Assembly: GCA_904502075.1 (NCBI GenBank)
Contig: CAJGDL010000032.1
Span: 1-15,014 of the forward strand
Origin: an uncultured Alistipes sp.
Lineage (GTDB): Bacteria; Bacteroidota; Bacteroidia; Bacteroidales; Rikenellaceae
Reading direction: 5' to 3'
Length of the DNA: 15,014 bases
Every line of letters begins with the position of its first letter. Position 1 is the stretch's first letter. Position numbers and translations under genes: made by a program. The notes beneath the pieces are model-generated. The model saw nothing but the letters and a program-made list of their open reading frames with translations. It was not told the origin of the DNA and ran no database searches. Below, piece after piece: positions 1 to 6,947 of this stretch.

Positions 1-729
1 ACCGTGGATGTCGAACTGCTCACCCAAGTATTTGGTGCTCATAGCCGAGCACTCCATGTGCCAGCCGGGGAAGCCGTCGCTCCAAGGCGAGGGCCAGCGC
101 ATGATGTGTTCGGGCGAGGCCTTCTTCCAGAGGGCGAAGTCGAACGAGTGGTGTTTGTCGCTCTGACCATCCAACTCGCGTGTGTTGGTCAAGATGTCGT
201 CCAGGTTGCGACCCGACAGGCGACCGTAGTTGAATTTGCGGTTGTAGGCCTCTACGTCGAAGTAGATCGAGCCGTTTGACTCGTAGGCATAGCCGGCCTC
301 GAGGATGCGCTTCACGAAGTCGATCTGCTCGATGATGTGTCCCGAGGCGTGGGGTTCGATCGAGGGGGTCAGCACATTCAGTTCGTCCATGGCACGGTGG
401 TAGCGCTCCGTGTAGTAGTGGGCGACCTCCATGGGCTCGAGTTGTTCGAGGCGGGCCTTCTTGGCGATCTTGTCCTCGCCCTCGTCGGCATCGTGCTCCA
501 GGTGGCCTACGTCGGTGATGTTGCGCACATAGCGCACCTTGTAGCCCTCGGCCTGCAGGTAGCGGAACAGGAGGTCGAAGGTGACGGCCGGGCGGGCGTG
601 TCCGAGGTGGGGATCGCCGTAGACCGTGGGGCCACACACATACATACCGACTCGTCCTTCGTGGATGGTCTCAAACTCCTCCTTGCGGCGGGAGAGTGTA
701 TTGTACAGAGTTATCTTTGTCTTTGCCAT
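1..729 (-). CDS. cysS: Cysteinyl-tRNA synthetase, N-terminal part (runs off the window edge)
   Basis: Class I aminoacyl-tRNA synthetase that charges tRNA-Cys with cysteine in the cytosol. The visible 243 residues begin MAKTKITLYNTLSRRKEEFE. They contain the family's CGPTVYG segment (residues 32-38), where C32 is the expected first zinc ligand, and the HIGH-type ATP motif as HLGH (41-44). The stretch GWHMECSAM (222-230) supplies the second zinc cysteine, C227. The frame is still open at position 1, just after the start of the DIHGGG region, so the remaining zinc ligands, the KMSKS loop and the anticodon-binding domain lie outside the window. The ATG at 727-729 is the natural start: a TACTTTTG promoter box lies about 30 nt upstream. 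The gene is divergent from the DUF2723 gene. Identification is secure from motifs and overall sequence. Confidence 0.96.
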   Translation of the reverse strand, partial: MAKTKITLYNTLSRRKEEFETIHEGRVGMYVCGPTVYGDPHLGHARPAVTFDLLFRYLQAEGYKVRYVRNITDVGHLEHDADEGEDKIAKKARLEQLEPMEVAHYYTERYHRAMDELNVLTPSIEPHASGHIIEQIDFVKRILEAGYAYESNGSIYFDVEAYNRKFNYGRLSGRNLDDILTNTRELDGQSDKHHSFDFALWKKASPEHIMRWPSPWSDGFPGWHMECSAMSTKYLGEQFDIHG

Positions 730-757
730 AAATGCTTAAAGGTTTTTTATTTTTTTG

Positions 758-765
758 CAAAAGTA
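758..765 (-). promoter_or_regulatory. Promoter -7 box of cysS
   Basis: On the minus strand this reads TACTTTTG, a match to the Bacteroidota primary sigma -7 consensus TAnnTTTG, 28 nt upstream of the cysS ATG. I see no clear TTTG -33 element at the expected distance. Confidence 0.55.
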
Positions 766-891
766 GCAATTTCTTGTGGAATTATCGCTTTTACCCCCTC
801 GAAAATTGTGTGAGGGAGGTTTTTTCTCTCGATTTTGGGTCGTATGCTCTTTTTTTCGGGAAATAATGGCTGAAATTTCTCGTTTAATCGC

Positions 892-899
892 TACCTTTG
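892..899 (+). promoter_or_regulatory. Promoter -7 box of the DUF2723 gene
   Basis: TACCTTTG matches TAnnTTTG and lies 43 nt upstream of the ATG at 943. The -33 region has no good TTTG. The leader is purine- and A-rich and has no strong Shine-Dalgarno sequence, as is usual in this phylum. Confidence 0.5.
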
Positions 900-942
900 C
901 CTCTTTAAGCAACGAATAAAAAGCAAACAAAAAGAGATAACC

Positions 943-3900
943 ATGAACTTCAAAGTTTGGAATAATCGAATCGGATGGGTGGTTTTTGCCATTGCCGCCG
1001 CGGTTTATCTGATGACCATGGAGCCGTCGACCAGCCTTTGGGACTGCTCCGAATTTATTGCCACCTCCTATAAGTTGGAGGTGGGGCATCCTCCCGGGGC
1101 CCCGCTCTTCATGCTCCTGGCACGTTTGGCCACTCTGTTGGCCCCCTCGACCCACTATGTGCCCCATGCGGTCAACGCCTTGAACTGCCTGGCTTCGGCC
1201 TTTTCGATTCTCTTTCTCTTTTGGACAATTACTCACCTCGGGCGCAGACTCTATGCCCGCGGTCGCGTGCTCTCCGATCCCGAAAAGTGGGCGGTGTTGG
1301 GGGCCGGAGCCGTGGGTGCTTTGGCCTACACCTTCACCGATACCTTTTGGTTCTCGGCTGTCGAGGGTGAGGTTTATGCCTTTTCCTCGCTCTTCACCTC
1401 GCTGGTGGTTTGGCTCATGTTGAAGTGGGAGGAGCAGGCCGACGAGCCTCATGCCAACCGCTGGATCATCCTGATCGCCTACCTGATGGGCCTCTCGATC
1501 GGAGTCCACCTCTTGAATCTGCTGACCATCCCGGCCTTGGTCTTCATCTACTACTTCCGCAAGACGGCACAGCCAACCTGGAAGGGGCTCTTCTATGCCA
1601 CGCTGACGGCCGGGGCGATCCTCGTCTTTATGAATAACCTGATCATCCCCTATACGGTCTATATCGGGGCGATGGTCGATCTCTTCTGTGTCAATACGCT
1701 GGGGCTTCCCATCAATGCGGGCATGGTGCTCTTCTCGTTTGCCCTCTTCGGGGCCTTGGGTTGGGGGGTGTGGTACACCCACCGCAAGGGGCGTGTCCTG
1801 GCCAATACGCTCTTGTTGGCCTTGAGCCTTGTCTTGCTCGGCTTCTCCTCCTACGCCACGGTGACGATTCGTGCCGTGGCCAACCCGCCAATGAATAGCA
1901 ACAACCCAAACAATCCGCACGCCCTGCTGAGTCTGCTGAACCGTGATCAGTACGGACAAAAGCCCCTCTTGTATGGGGCCTATTACTCGGCTCCGGCCGT
2001 GGATTATAACACCAAGACCACCTACTATGTGGGCGATGACGGCAAGTATCACCCCGCCGAGGTGCTCACCTCCACGGTGCACGATCCGCAGTTCATGCAC
2101 CTCTTCCCCCGTATGTGGGATGCCCGCTACACGGATCGCGATTACAAACCCTGGGCGGCACACCGCACCAAGGAGGAGTTGGTGCGTGATGAGGATGGCC
2201 AAGTGATGCGCGACGAAAACGGCCGTCCGCTCTATGAGACCCGCCTCGAGTATGGCCGCCAGGTGCGCTACAACGATGGCGAGCGGGTGCGCACGGTGGT
2301 GGAGCCCACCTTCCGCGAGAACCTCAACTTCTTCTTCTCCTACCAGCTCAACTACATGTATTGGCGCTACTTCCTGTGGAATTTCGTGGGTCGCCAAAGC
2401 GATATCCAGGCCCTGCACGAGACGATCCTCGATGGCAACTGGCGCTCGGGCATCAACGCCATCGACGAGCTCTACATCGGCCCCCAGGAGGAGGAGTTTC
2501 TGCCGCGCGAGGTGAAGGAGAACCGTGGTCGCAACGCCTACTACTTCCTCCCCTTCCTCTTGGGTCTTGTCGGATTGCTCTATCAGTTGAACCGCGACCA
2601 GCGGAACTTCACGGTGGTGATGTGGCTATTCCTAATGATGGGTATTGTCCTGGTGCTCTACTTCAACACTTCGCCCAACGAACCCCGCGAGCGCGACTAT
2701 ATCTATGCCGGTTCGTTCTACGCCTTCTCGATTTGGATCGGTCTGGGTGTGATGGCTCTGCGCGATGGCCTGAAATGGCTTACGAAGCGCGATACGACGA
2801 CTGTTGCCGCCGCGGCCACCCTCCTGGCACTGATTGTCCCGGGCATCCTTTGTGCCGAGAATTGGGATGACCACGACCGCTCGGGCCGCACCTTTGCCCG
2901 CGATATTGGCTGGAATTACCTCCAATCCACCCTTCCGAATTCGATCATCTTGAACTACGGAGATAACGATACATTCCCCCTTTGGTTTAACCAGGAGGTG
3001 GATGGCGTAAGACCCGATGTGCGTATCATGAATACGAGTTACTTGGGTGGCGAGTGGTATATCGACGAGATGAAGACTCGTGCCAACGAGGCGGCCGGTG
3101 TACCCTTCTCCCTGCCGCGCCACAAGTACACCCATTGCAACGAACAGATCTTTGTGGATCCCTTGGTGGATCGCCCCGTGGAGCTCAAGGAGGCGATTGC
3201 TTTTGTGGCGAACGATGATCCCCGTACCCAGGTGCCGCTGATCGACGGTACGATGGCCGACTTCCTGCCGGCCAACCTCTTCGCCCTGCCCGTAAACAAG
3301 GAGAACGCCCTCCGCTCCGGTATTGTGAAGGAGGAGGATGCCCACCTGATGGTCGATACGGTCTATTTCCAGATCAACAAAGGGGTGCTCTATAAGAGTG
3401 AGCTGATGCTCCTCGACCTGTTGGCCAATTTCAATTGGGAGCGTCCGCTCTACTTCACGCAGCCCTATATCCTCCAGGGGTTGGGCGCGAAGCGTCAGCA
3501 GAGCGACGGCACCTCGACCCCCTCGCTCATGGACTACCTCCAGTTCGATGGCTACGCCTACCGCTTTGTCCCCATCCTTACCCCCTACGAGGCTTCGTGG
3601 GATATCGGTCGCATCGACCCCGATTACGCCTACCCGTTGCTCATGGAGACCTTCCGCTACGGAAATCTCGAGGATGAGGAGGTCTATGTCGATAATTTCG
3701 TGCAGTATAACCTCTCGGCCTCGAAGGCGCGCGAGGCCTTTGCCCGCGTAGCCAAGGAGTTCATTCGCCGCGGAGAGGACGATAAGGCCCTGGAACTCTT
3801 GGAGGAGGGGCTTCGCCGTATGCCCACCAAGCAGGTGCGCTTCTCGGAGTCGAACACCCTCCCCTTCATCGAGGCCTTCTATGCCATGGGTGAAAAGGAG

Positions 3901-4170
3901 CGAGGCGATGCCCTGTTGCGTGAATATGCTCAGTGCATTATGGAGTACATCGACTACTACTTGGGCTTCGAGGGGGCTCAGGGGGCGCTGATCGAGAATG
4001 CCCTGATTGAGAAACTCGAACAGTTGGAGGTGCTCTATCAGTTGGTAATTGTGGCCGACCGTCCGGAGTTGGGTCGCGACCTGAACGATTACTACCGCTC
4101 GTTGGGCTACCTCGATGAGGAGCTCTACGACTTCGGTTCGAACTATACGCTCTTGGACGAGGCCAAGTAA
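943..4170 (+). CDS. DUF2723 / GT117-type polytopic membrane glycosyltransferase-like protein
   Basis: Large (1075 aa) inner-membrane protein of the DUF2723 family, which automatic annotation often names glycosyltransferase family 117 or protein O-mannosyltransferase-like. The N-terminus is a first membrane helix (about residues 10-25) followed by SLWDCSEFIAT (31-41) and VGHPPGAPLF (47-56). These are the family's hallmark; the acidic D34/E37 pair in the first periplasmic loop is where GT-C enzymes carry catalytic acids. Further hydrophobic helices fill residues to about 310. A soluble loop follows, then a second helix block at about 530-640. After that comes a soluble C-terminal part with NYGDNDTFPLW (near 670) and helical TPR-like repeats near 940-1000. 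Length is normal for the family. The likely role is transfer of a sugar from a lipid carrier to envelope proteins or glycans; the substrate cannot be read from sequence. It is monocistronic, with its own promoter and terminator. Confidence 0.88.
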   Translation: MNFKVWNNRIGWVVFAIAAAVYLMTMEPSTSLWDCSEFIATSYKLEVGHPPGAPLFMLLARLATLLAPSTHYVPHAVNALNCLASAFSILFLFWTITHLGRRLYARGRVLSDPEKWAVLGAGAVGALAYTFTDTFWFSAVEGEVYAFSSLFTSLVVWLMLKWEEQADEPHANRWIILIAYLMGLSIGVHLLNLLTIPALVFIYYFRKTAQPTWKGLFYATLTAGAILVFMNNLIIPYTVYIGAMVDLFCVNTLGLPINAGMVLFSFALFGALGWGVWYTHRKGRVLANTLLLALSLVLLGFSSYATVTIRAVANPPMNSNNPNNPHALLSLLNRDQYGQKPLLYGAYYSAPAVDYNTKTTYYVGDDGKYHPAEVLTSTVHDPQFMHLFPRMWDARYTDRDYKPWAAHRTKEELVRDEDGQVMRDENGRPLYETRLEYGRQVRYNDGERVRTVVEPTFRENLNFFFSYQLNYMYWRYFLWNFVGRQSDIQALHETILDGNWRSGINAIDELYIGPQEEEFLPREVKENRGRNAYYFLPFLLGLVGLLYQLNRDQRNFTVVMWLFLMMGIVLVLYFNTSPNEPRERDYIYAGSFYAFSIWIGLGVMALRDGLKWLTKRDTTTVAAAATLLALIVPGILCAENWDDHDRSGRTFARDIGWNYLQSTLPNSIILNYGDNDTFPLWFNQEVDGVRPDVRIMNTSYLGGEWYIDEMKTRANEAAGVPFSLPRHKYTHCNEQIFVDPLVDRPVELKEAIAFVANDDPRTQVPLIDGTMADFLPANLFALPVNKENALRSGIVKEEDAHLMVDTVYFQINKGVLYKSELMLLDLLANFNWERPLYFTQPYILQGLGAKRQQSDGTSTPSLMDYLQFDGYAYRFVPILTPYEASWDIGRIDPDYAYPLLMETFRYGNLEDEEVYVDNFVQYNLSASKAREAFARVAKEFIRRGEDDKALELLEEGLRRMPTKQVRFSESNTLPFIEAFYAMGEKERGDALLREYAQCIMEYIDYYLGFEGAQGALIENALIEKLEQLEVLYQLVIVADRPELGRDLNDYYRSLGYLDEELYDFGSNYTLLDEAK

Positions 4171-4193
4171 TCCGAGCGCGGTGTTTTACCTGC

Positions 4194-4227
4194 GGAGGGG
4201 AGGTTTCGGCCTCCCCTCCTTTTATTT
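4194..4227 (+). terminator. Rho-independent terminator of the DUF2723 gene
   Basis: A perfect 10-bp stem, GGAGGGGAGG (4194-4203) with CCTCCCCTCC (4210-4219), encloses a 6-nt loop and is followed directly by TTTTATTT. It begins 24 nt after the stop codon. Confidence 0.9.
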
Positions 4228-4292
4228 GTGTGAATGAATTTCTGTCGGCTTTCTCTCTGTGCAGAGGAGGAGCCGACTCCCACTCAACGCAA

Positions 4293-4324
4293 CGAGCCCC
4301 GAATGGAGAACCATTCGGGGCTCG
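4293..4324 (-). terminator. Hairpin downstream of efp, probable terminator
   Basis: A perfect 14-bp inverted repeat (4293-4306 with 4311-4324) encloses a 4-nt loop and lies 24 nt beyond the efp stop. Read on the minus strand it is followed by TTGCGTTGAG, not a real U-run, so it may terminate weakly or act to stabilise the 3' end. It can fold on either strand. Confidence 0.6.
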
Positions 4325-4347
4325 AAAGCATGGTAAACAGGCCTTGA

Positions 4348-4914
4348 TTACTTGATGCGCTCGTAGTACTCGCGGGTGCGGGTGTCTACGCGGATCTTAT
4401 CGCCCGTATTGATGAACAGGGGCACGCGAATCTCGGCGCCGGTATTTACCGTGGCGGCCTTGAGCGAGTTGGTCGAAGCCGTATCGCCACGAACACCGGG
4501 CTCGGTGTAGGTTACCTCCATGTCTACGATCGGGGGAAGCTCGGCCGAGAGAACAGTCTCCTTCTCGGTGTGGAACATCACCTCCACGATCTGGCCGTCG
4601 GCCATCAGGTCGTAGTTCGTGATGAGGTTCTTGTCTATATTGATCTCCTCGAAGGTCTCGGTGTGCATGAAGTGGGCACCCAGGTCATCCTCGTAGGTGA
4701 ACTGGTAGGGACGACGCTCTACGCGCACGGGCTCGATCTTGGCACCGGCCGAGAAGGTGTTGTCCAATACGCGGCCGTTCTCAAGGTTCTTGAGCTTGGT
4801 ACGAACGAAAGCCGGACCCTTGCCGGGCTTTACGTGCTGGAAGTCGATGATCTGAACCGTCTTGCCATCGAGCTCGATGCACATACCAATTTTGATGTCA
4901 GCAGTTGTTGCCAT
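4348..4914 (-). CDS. efp: Elongation factor P
   Basis: Translation factor that binds between the P and E sites of the ribosome and rescues stalling at polyproline stretches. Its 188 residues match the usual full length. The N-terminal KOW-like domain carries HVKPGKGPAF (residues 28-37). K32 at the loop tip sits where the modified lysine (K34 of E. coli) lies. The middle and C-terminal OB domains follow, with the conserved NTGAEIRVPLFINTGDKIRV region near the end. The KPGKG loop is of the lysine type, which is modified in some bacteria by EpmA/EpmB; no modification gene is in this window. A TATCTTTG box about 40 nt upstream suggests its own promoter. The ubiX gene upstream reads the same way, 195 nt apart. 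Confidence 0.97.
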   Translation of the reverse strand: MATTADIKIGMCIELDGKTVQIIDFQHVKPGKGPAFVRTKLKNLENGRVLDNTFSAGAKIEPVRVERRPYQFTYEDDLGAHFMHTETFEEINIDKNLITNYDLMADGQIVEVMFHTEKETVLSAELPPIVDMEVTYTEPGVRGDTASTNSLKAATVNTGAEIRVPLFINTGDKIRVDTRTREYYERIK

Positions 4915-4951
4915 AGTGTATCTGTTTTTTAAGTTATTGATTTCGCGGGCG

Positions 4952-4959
4952 CAAAGATA
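4952..4959 (-). promoter_or_regulatory. Proximal promoter -7 box of efp
   Basis: TATCTTTG on the minus strand matches TAnnTTTG, 37 nt upstream of the efp ATG. The adjacent heptamer repeat reads TTTGAAT on this strand. It offers TTTG -33 candidates at spacings of 17 and 24 nt, neither of them ideal. Confidence 0.55.
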
Positions 4960-4966
4960 GAAATAA

Positions 4967-4997
4967 ATTCACAATTCAAAATTCAAAATTCAAAATT
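4967..4997. repeat. Heptamer tandem repeat (ATTCAAA)n
   Basis: Four 7-bp units (ATTCACA, then ATTCAAA three times) plus a partial ATT lie in the efp upstream region. A related ATTCACG array lies at 6885-6921. Confidence 0.8.
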
Positions 4998-5063
4998 ATT
5001 TTCTTCACCTTTCAATATTTCTCTCTTTTGGCGTGCAAATGCTCCCTCTTTTGTGGCTTGTTG

Positions 5064-5093
5064 CAAAGTTAGTCGCCCCAATTTCTATACAAA
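5064..5093 (-). promoter_or_regulatory. Possible distal promoter of efp
   Basis: On the minus strand, TTTG (5090-5093), 18 nt, then TAACTTTG (5064-5071). Spacing is slightly below the usual 19-21 nt. It would give efp a leader of about 140 nt running through the heptamer repeat. Confidence 0.4.
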
Positions 5094-5109
5094 TTTTGAA
5101 TAGCTCCTC

Positions 5110-5661
5110 CTACTCCTCGCCCCAGGCATAGCCTCGGCCTTCGAGCCCCAGCAGGGCGCAGACGCGGTCAGTAACCGAGTGGCAGAGCTCCTCGAGGGTT
5201 GAGGGGCGGGCATAGAACGAAGGGGAGGCGGGGAGAATGATGGCTCCGGCCTCGGTCAGCGTTGTGAGGTTGCGCAGGTGGATGAGCGAGAGGGGGCTCT
5301 CGCGCAGGACGAGGATCAGGCGGCGACGCTCCTTGAGCATCACATCGGCCGCCCGTTCGATCAGGCTCTGCGAGATGCCGGCCGCAATGCGCCCTGCCGT
5401 GCCGACCGACGAGGGGCAGACCACCATGGCATCCCAACGAGCCGAGCCGCTCGCAGGCGATCGGAAGAGGTCGTGATTCTCCATGCGCTCGATTTTGGGG
5501 TGGTGGGGCAGGGTGATTCCCTCCCAGGTGGCCACCTCGGGGGCGTGCGTACTCTCGATAAGGGCGATCTGCTCCACCTCGGGGGCGGCGATGAGCTCTT
5601 CGAGGAGTTGGCGGGCATAAATGGCCCCGCTGGCGGCGGTTACGGCTACGATAATCTTCAT
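5110..5661 (-). CDS. ubiX: UbiX-type flavin prenyltransferase
   Basis: Flavoprotein that attaches a dimethylallyl group to FMN, making the prenylated FMN cofactor of UbiD-family decarboxylases. The 183-aa protein is normal length. It starts MKIIVAVTAASGAIYARQLL, the Rossmann-like FMN-binding entry (ASGAIYA at 10-16). It also has the family blocks GISQSLIERAADVMLKERR (95-113), LVLRESPLSLIHLRNL (117-132) and GAIILPASPSFYARP (139-153). The usual CSMKT segment after the third strand is CPSSVGT here (82-88), so the lysine is absent. The open frame extends 55 codons upstream to 5826, but that part runs antisense through the tRNA-Ser gene and resembles no protein, so the ATG at 5659-5661 is chosen. 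No ubiD partner is visible; quinone synthesis or aromatic-acid decarboxylation are the usual uses. Confidence 0.92.
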   Translation of the reverse strand: MKIIVAVTAASGAIYARQLLEELIAAPEVEQIALIESTHAPEVATWEGITLPHHPKIERMENHDLFRSPASGSARWDAMVVCPSSVGTAGRIAAGISQSLIERAADVMLKERRRLILVLRESPLSLIHLRNLTTLTEAGAIILPASPSFYARPSTLEELCHSVTDRVCALLGLEGRGYAWGEE

Positions 5662-5683
5662 CGGTTGGTCGGTTTTTGAGCGA

Positions 5684-5691
5684 TAAAAGTA
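5684..5691 (-). promoter_or_regulatory. Weak promoter-like box of ubiX
   Basis: TACTTTTA on the minus strand differs from TAnnTTTG only at the last base and lies 22 nt upstream of the chosen ATG. If used, the leader is short. It supports the start at 5661, not at 5826. Confidence 0.35.
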
Positions 5692-5730
5692 CGTTATTTC
5701 TTGCAATTTACCAATAAAATGGGTGGGATA

Positions 5731-5762
5731 TTTGGCGAAATGAAAAATCCGATGTATTTTTG
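5731..5762 (+). promoter_or_regulatory. Promoter of tRNA-Ser
   Basis: TTTG (5731-5734), 20 nt, then TATTTTTG (5755-5762): both consensus elements at the optimum spacing. Transcription would begin about 5769, just before the mature tRNA 5' end at 5773. Confidence 0.75.
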
Positions 5763-5772
5763 CGCCATATTC

Positions 5773-5857
5773 GGAGGGATGGCAGAGTGGTCGATTGCGG
5801 CGGTCTTGAAAACCGTTGACCTTCACGGGTCCGGGGGTTCGAATCCCTCTTCCTCCG
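5773..5857 (+). tRNA. tRNA-Ser (UGA anticodon)
   Basis: An 85-nt class II tRNA with a long variable arm. The acceptor stem GGAGGGA (5773-5779) pairs with TTCCTCC (5850-5856), including one G-U pair, and the discriminator is G5857. The anticodon arm GCGGT/ACCGT encloses the loop CTTGAAA, giving anticodon TGA. The T arm GGGGG-TTCGAAT-CCCTC is intact. The CCA end is not encoded (GCA follows), so it would be added after transcription. The gene has its own promoter and terminator. Confidence 0.96.
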
Positions 5858-6001
5858 CAAGACCAAACGAAGCAAGAAGATCTCGAAAGAGATCTTCTTG
5901 TTTTTTATGCCTACGGCACAAGCTTGCTTGGTGACGAAGGCATAGAAAACAAGAGAGAATCGCCTTGGCGACTTCTTGCGTAGAGCAGGGCTTGCAAGGG
6001 C
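5842..6001. repeat. 160-bp direct repeat, copy 1 (tRNA 3' end plus trailer)
   Basis: Positions 5842-6001 recur at 6062-6221 (offset 220) with 5 substitutions in 160 positions. The copy begins in the T arm of tRNA-Ser, so its first 16 nt are the tRNA 3' end. It continues through the terminator (5873-5906), a 39-nt imperfect hairpin (5906-5944), a short TCGCC/GGCGA hairpin (5960-5971) and a GC-rich tail. I see no coding potential in it. Confidence 0.95.
5873..5906 (+). terminator. Rho-independent terminator of tRNA-Ser
   Basis: A 12-bp perfect stem (5873-5884 with 5889-5900) with a GAAA tetraloop is followed by TTTTTT. It starts 16 nt after the mature 3' end of the tRNA. Confidence 0.92.
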
Positions 6002-6014
6002 CCCCGCGGCGAGC

Positions 6015-6077
6015 GGAGGGGAAAGGCGTTAAGCGGAGCATCCGTAGGATGCGTAGTAGCCAATCCCTCTTCCTCCG
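6015..6077 (+). pseudogene. Truncated tRNA-Ser remnant (candidate)
   Basis: The second repeat copy carries the last 16 nt of tRNA-Ser (6062-6077) without a tRNA body. A GGAGGGGA segment at 6015-6022 resembles the tRNA 5' end GGAGGGAT and could pair with TTCCTCC (6070-6076). Only 63 nt separate the two ends, compared with 85 in the intact gene. The interior has no serine anticodon arm, only a GCATCC-GTA-GGATGC hairpin (6038-6052). A decayed or recombined second tRNA copy is plausible; chance similarity of the 5' end cannot be excluded. Confidence 0.45.
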
Positions 6078-6221
6078 CAAGACCAAACGAAGCAAGAAGA
6101 TCTCGAAAGAGATCTTTTTGTTTTTTATGCCTACGGCACAGGCTTGCTTGGTGACGAAGGCATAGAAAACAAGAGAGAACCGCCTTGGCGACCTATTGCG
6201 TAGAGCAGGGCTTGCAAGGGC
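6062..6221. repeat. 160-bp direct repeat, copy 2
   Basis: Second copy of 5842-6001. Differences, as copy 1 to copy 2: C5897 to T6117, A5921 to G6141, T5960 to C6180, T5973 to C6193 and C5975 to A6195. The stretch 5858-6319 holds no gene; apart from the repeats it contains the 60-bp GC-rich spacer 6002-6061 and the mntP upstream region. Confidence 0.95.
6093..6126 (+). terminator. Second copy of the tRNA terminator hairpin
   Basis: Same stem-loop as at 5873-5906. The single C-to-T change at 6117 turns one G-C pair into a G-U pair, and the T-run is kept. It would act as a backup terminator or insulate mntP. Confidence 0.75.
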
Positions 6222-6291
6222 GGGCAACTTACGCGGAGGAATAAAACCGTAAATTTTTCGGTAGTAGGGTGTGAGATGTCCCAAAAAGTTC

Positions 6292-6299
6292 TATCTTTG
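6292..6299 (+). promoter_or_regulatory. Promoter -7 box of mntP
   Basis: TATCTTTG matches TAnnTTTG, 20 nt upstream of the ATG. No convincing TTTG lies at the -33 position. The short leader leaves no room for a manganese riboswitch. Confidence 0.55.
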
Positions 6300-6319
6300 C
6301 ACAATTAAGTTGGGCGCGT

Positions 6320-6880
6320 ATGACACTGACTGAACTCTTAATCATTGCAATCGGATTGTCGATGGATGCCTTTGCCGTCTCGATCGGCAAGGGGCTTTCG
6401 TTGCGTGCCGTGCGTCTGCGCCACTACCTCTTGGCGGGGCTTTGGTTCGGGGGCTTCCAGGCCTTGATGCCTTTGGTGGGCTATGCTTGTGGGGTGAACT
6501 TTGCCGAGGCGGTGGCCTCCATCGACCATTGGATCGCCTTTGTGCTGCTGGCCATCATCGGTGGTAAAATGGTGCGGGATGCCCTCGCGGGCGAGGAGGA
6601 GTCGTCGGATGCCGACTTTTCGGTGCGCACGATGTTTCTGCTGGCCGTGGCTACGAGTATCGATGCTCTGGCTGTCGGGGTCTCGTTTGCTTTTCTGCAT
6701 GTCGATCTTACCCGATCGGTGATAACCATCGGCTTGACCACCTTTCTCTTCTCGGCCGCGGGCGTTCAGATCGGCCACCTCTTCGGTAACCGTTGGCGCT
6801 CTCATGCCGAACTCCTGGGTGGCGTAGTCCTAATCTCCATGGGCCTCAAAATCCTGGTCGAACACCTTTTCTTTAATTAG
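6320..6880 (+). CDS. mntP: Manganese efflux pump MntP
   Basis: Inner-membrane exporter that protects against excess Mn2+. The 186 residues match the family's usual length and form about six hydrophobic helices in two related halves. Each half carries the signature: GLSMDAFAVSIGKG (residues 12-25, with D16) and ATSIDALAVGVSF (111-123, with D115). These acidic residues line the transport path in characterised MntP proteins. A hydrophilic loop EEESSDADF (92-100) separates the halves. The ATG at 6320 directly precedes the first helix and follows a TATCTTTG box. It is a single gene, downstream of the tRNA repeats and convergent with the 7225-8232 gene. Confidence 0.95.
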   Translation: MTLTELLIIAIGLSMDAFAVSIGKGLSLRAVRLRHYLLAGLWFGGFQALMPLVGYACGVNFAEAVASIDHWIAFVLLAIIGGKMVRDALAGEEESSDADFSVRTMFLLAVATSIDALAVGVSFAFLHVDLTRSVITIGLTTFLFSAAGVQIGHLFGNRWRSHAELLGGVVLISMGLKILVEHLFFN

Positions 6881-6884
6881 TTCA

Positions 6885-6921
6885 ATTCACGATTCACGAT
6901 TCACAATTAGAATTCAGAATT
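6885..6921. repeat. Degenerate heptamer repeat (ATTCACG)n
   Basis: Two ATTCACG units, one ATTCACA, then degenerate ATTAGA/ATTCAGA units directly follow the mntP stop. It resembles the array upstream of efp (4967-4997). I see no terminator for mntP here. Confidence 0.7.
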
Positions 6922-6947
6922 GTTTAATTTCTCATTTCTCCAAGTCA

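Noticed and set aside
736..2418. 560-codon minus-strand open frame opposite the DUF2723 gene
   Set aside because: A shadow frame produced by biased codon use in the true gene; composition is rich in H, G, R and E and has no fold-like pattern.
5701..5934. 77-codon plus-strand frame across the tRNA-Ser
   Set aside because: It reads through promoter, tRNA and terminator, and has no protein-like features.
6062..6077. An integrated element bounded by tRNA-Ser att repeats
   Set aside because: The repeated tRNA tail is a classic att signature, but only 60 bp of unique sequence lies between the two copies and no integrase is present. At most it is a scar, treated as a finding and not as an element.
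6233..6241. GCGGAGGAA, an inverted 9-bp match to the tRNA tail TTCCTCCGC
   Set aside because: Nine bases of G/A-rich sequence are too few to support an inverted repeat of functional meaning.
5823..6284. 153-codon minus-strand frame containing EEEGFEPPDP-like sequence across the tRNA-Ser
   Set aside because: This is the well-known spurious translation of the antisense of tRNA-Ser plus the two trailer repeats; the repeated peptide reflects the DNA repeat, not a gene.
6222..6319. A manganese (yybP-ykoY) riboswitch before mntP
   Set aside because: The space is short, the -7 box lies only 20 nt from the start codon, and I cannot find the conserved yybP-ykoY loop sequences.
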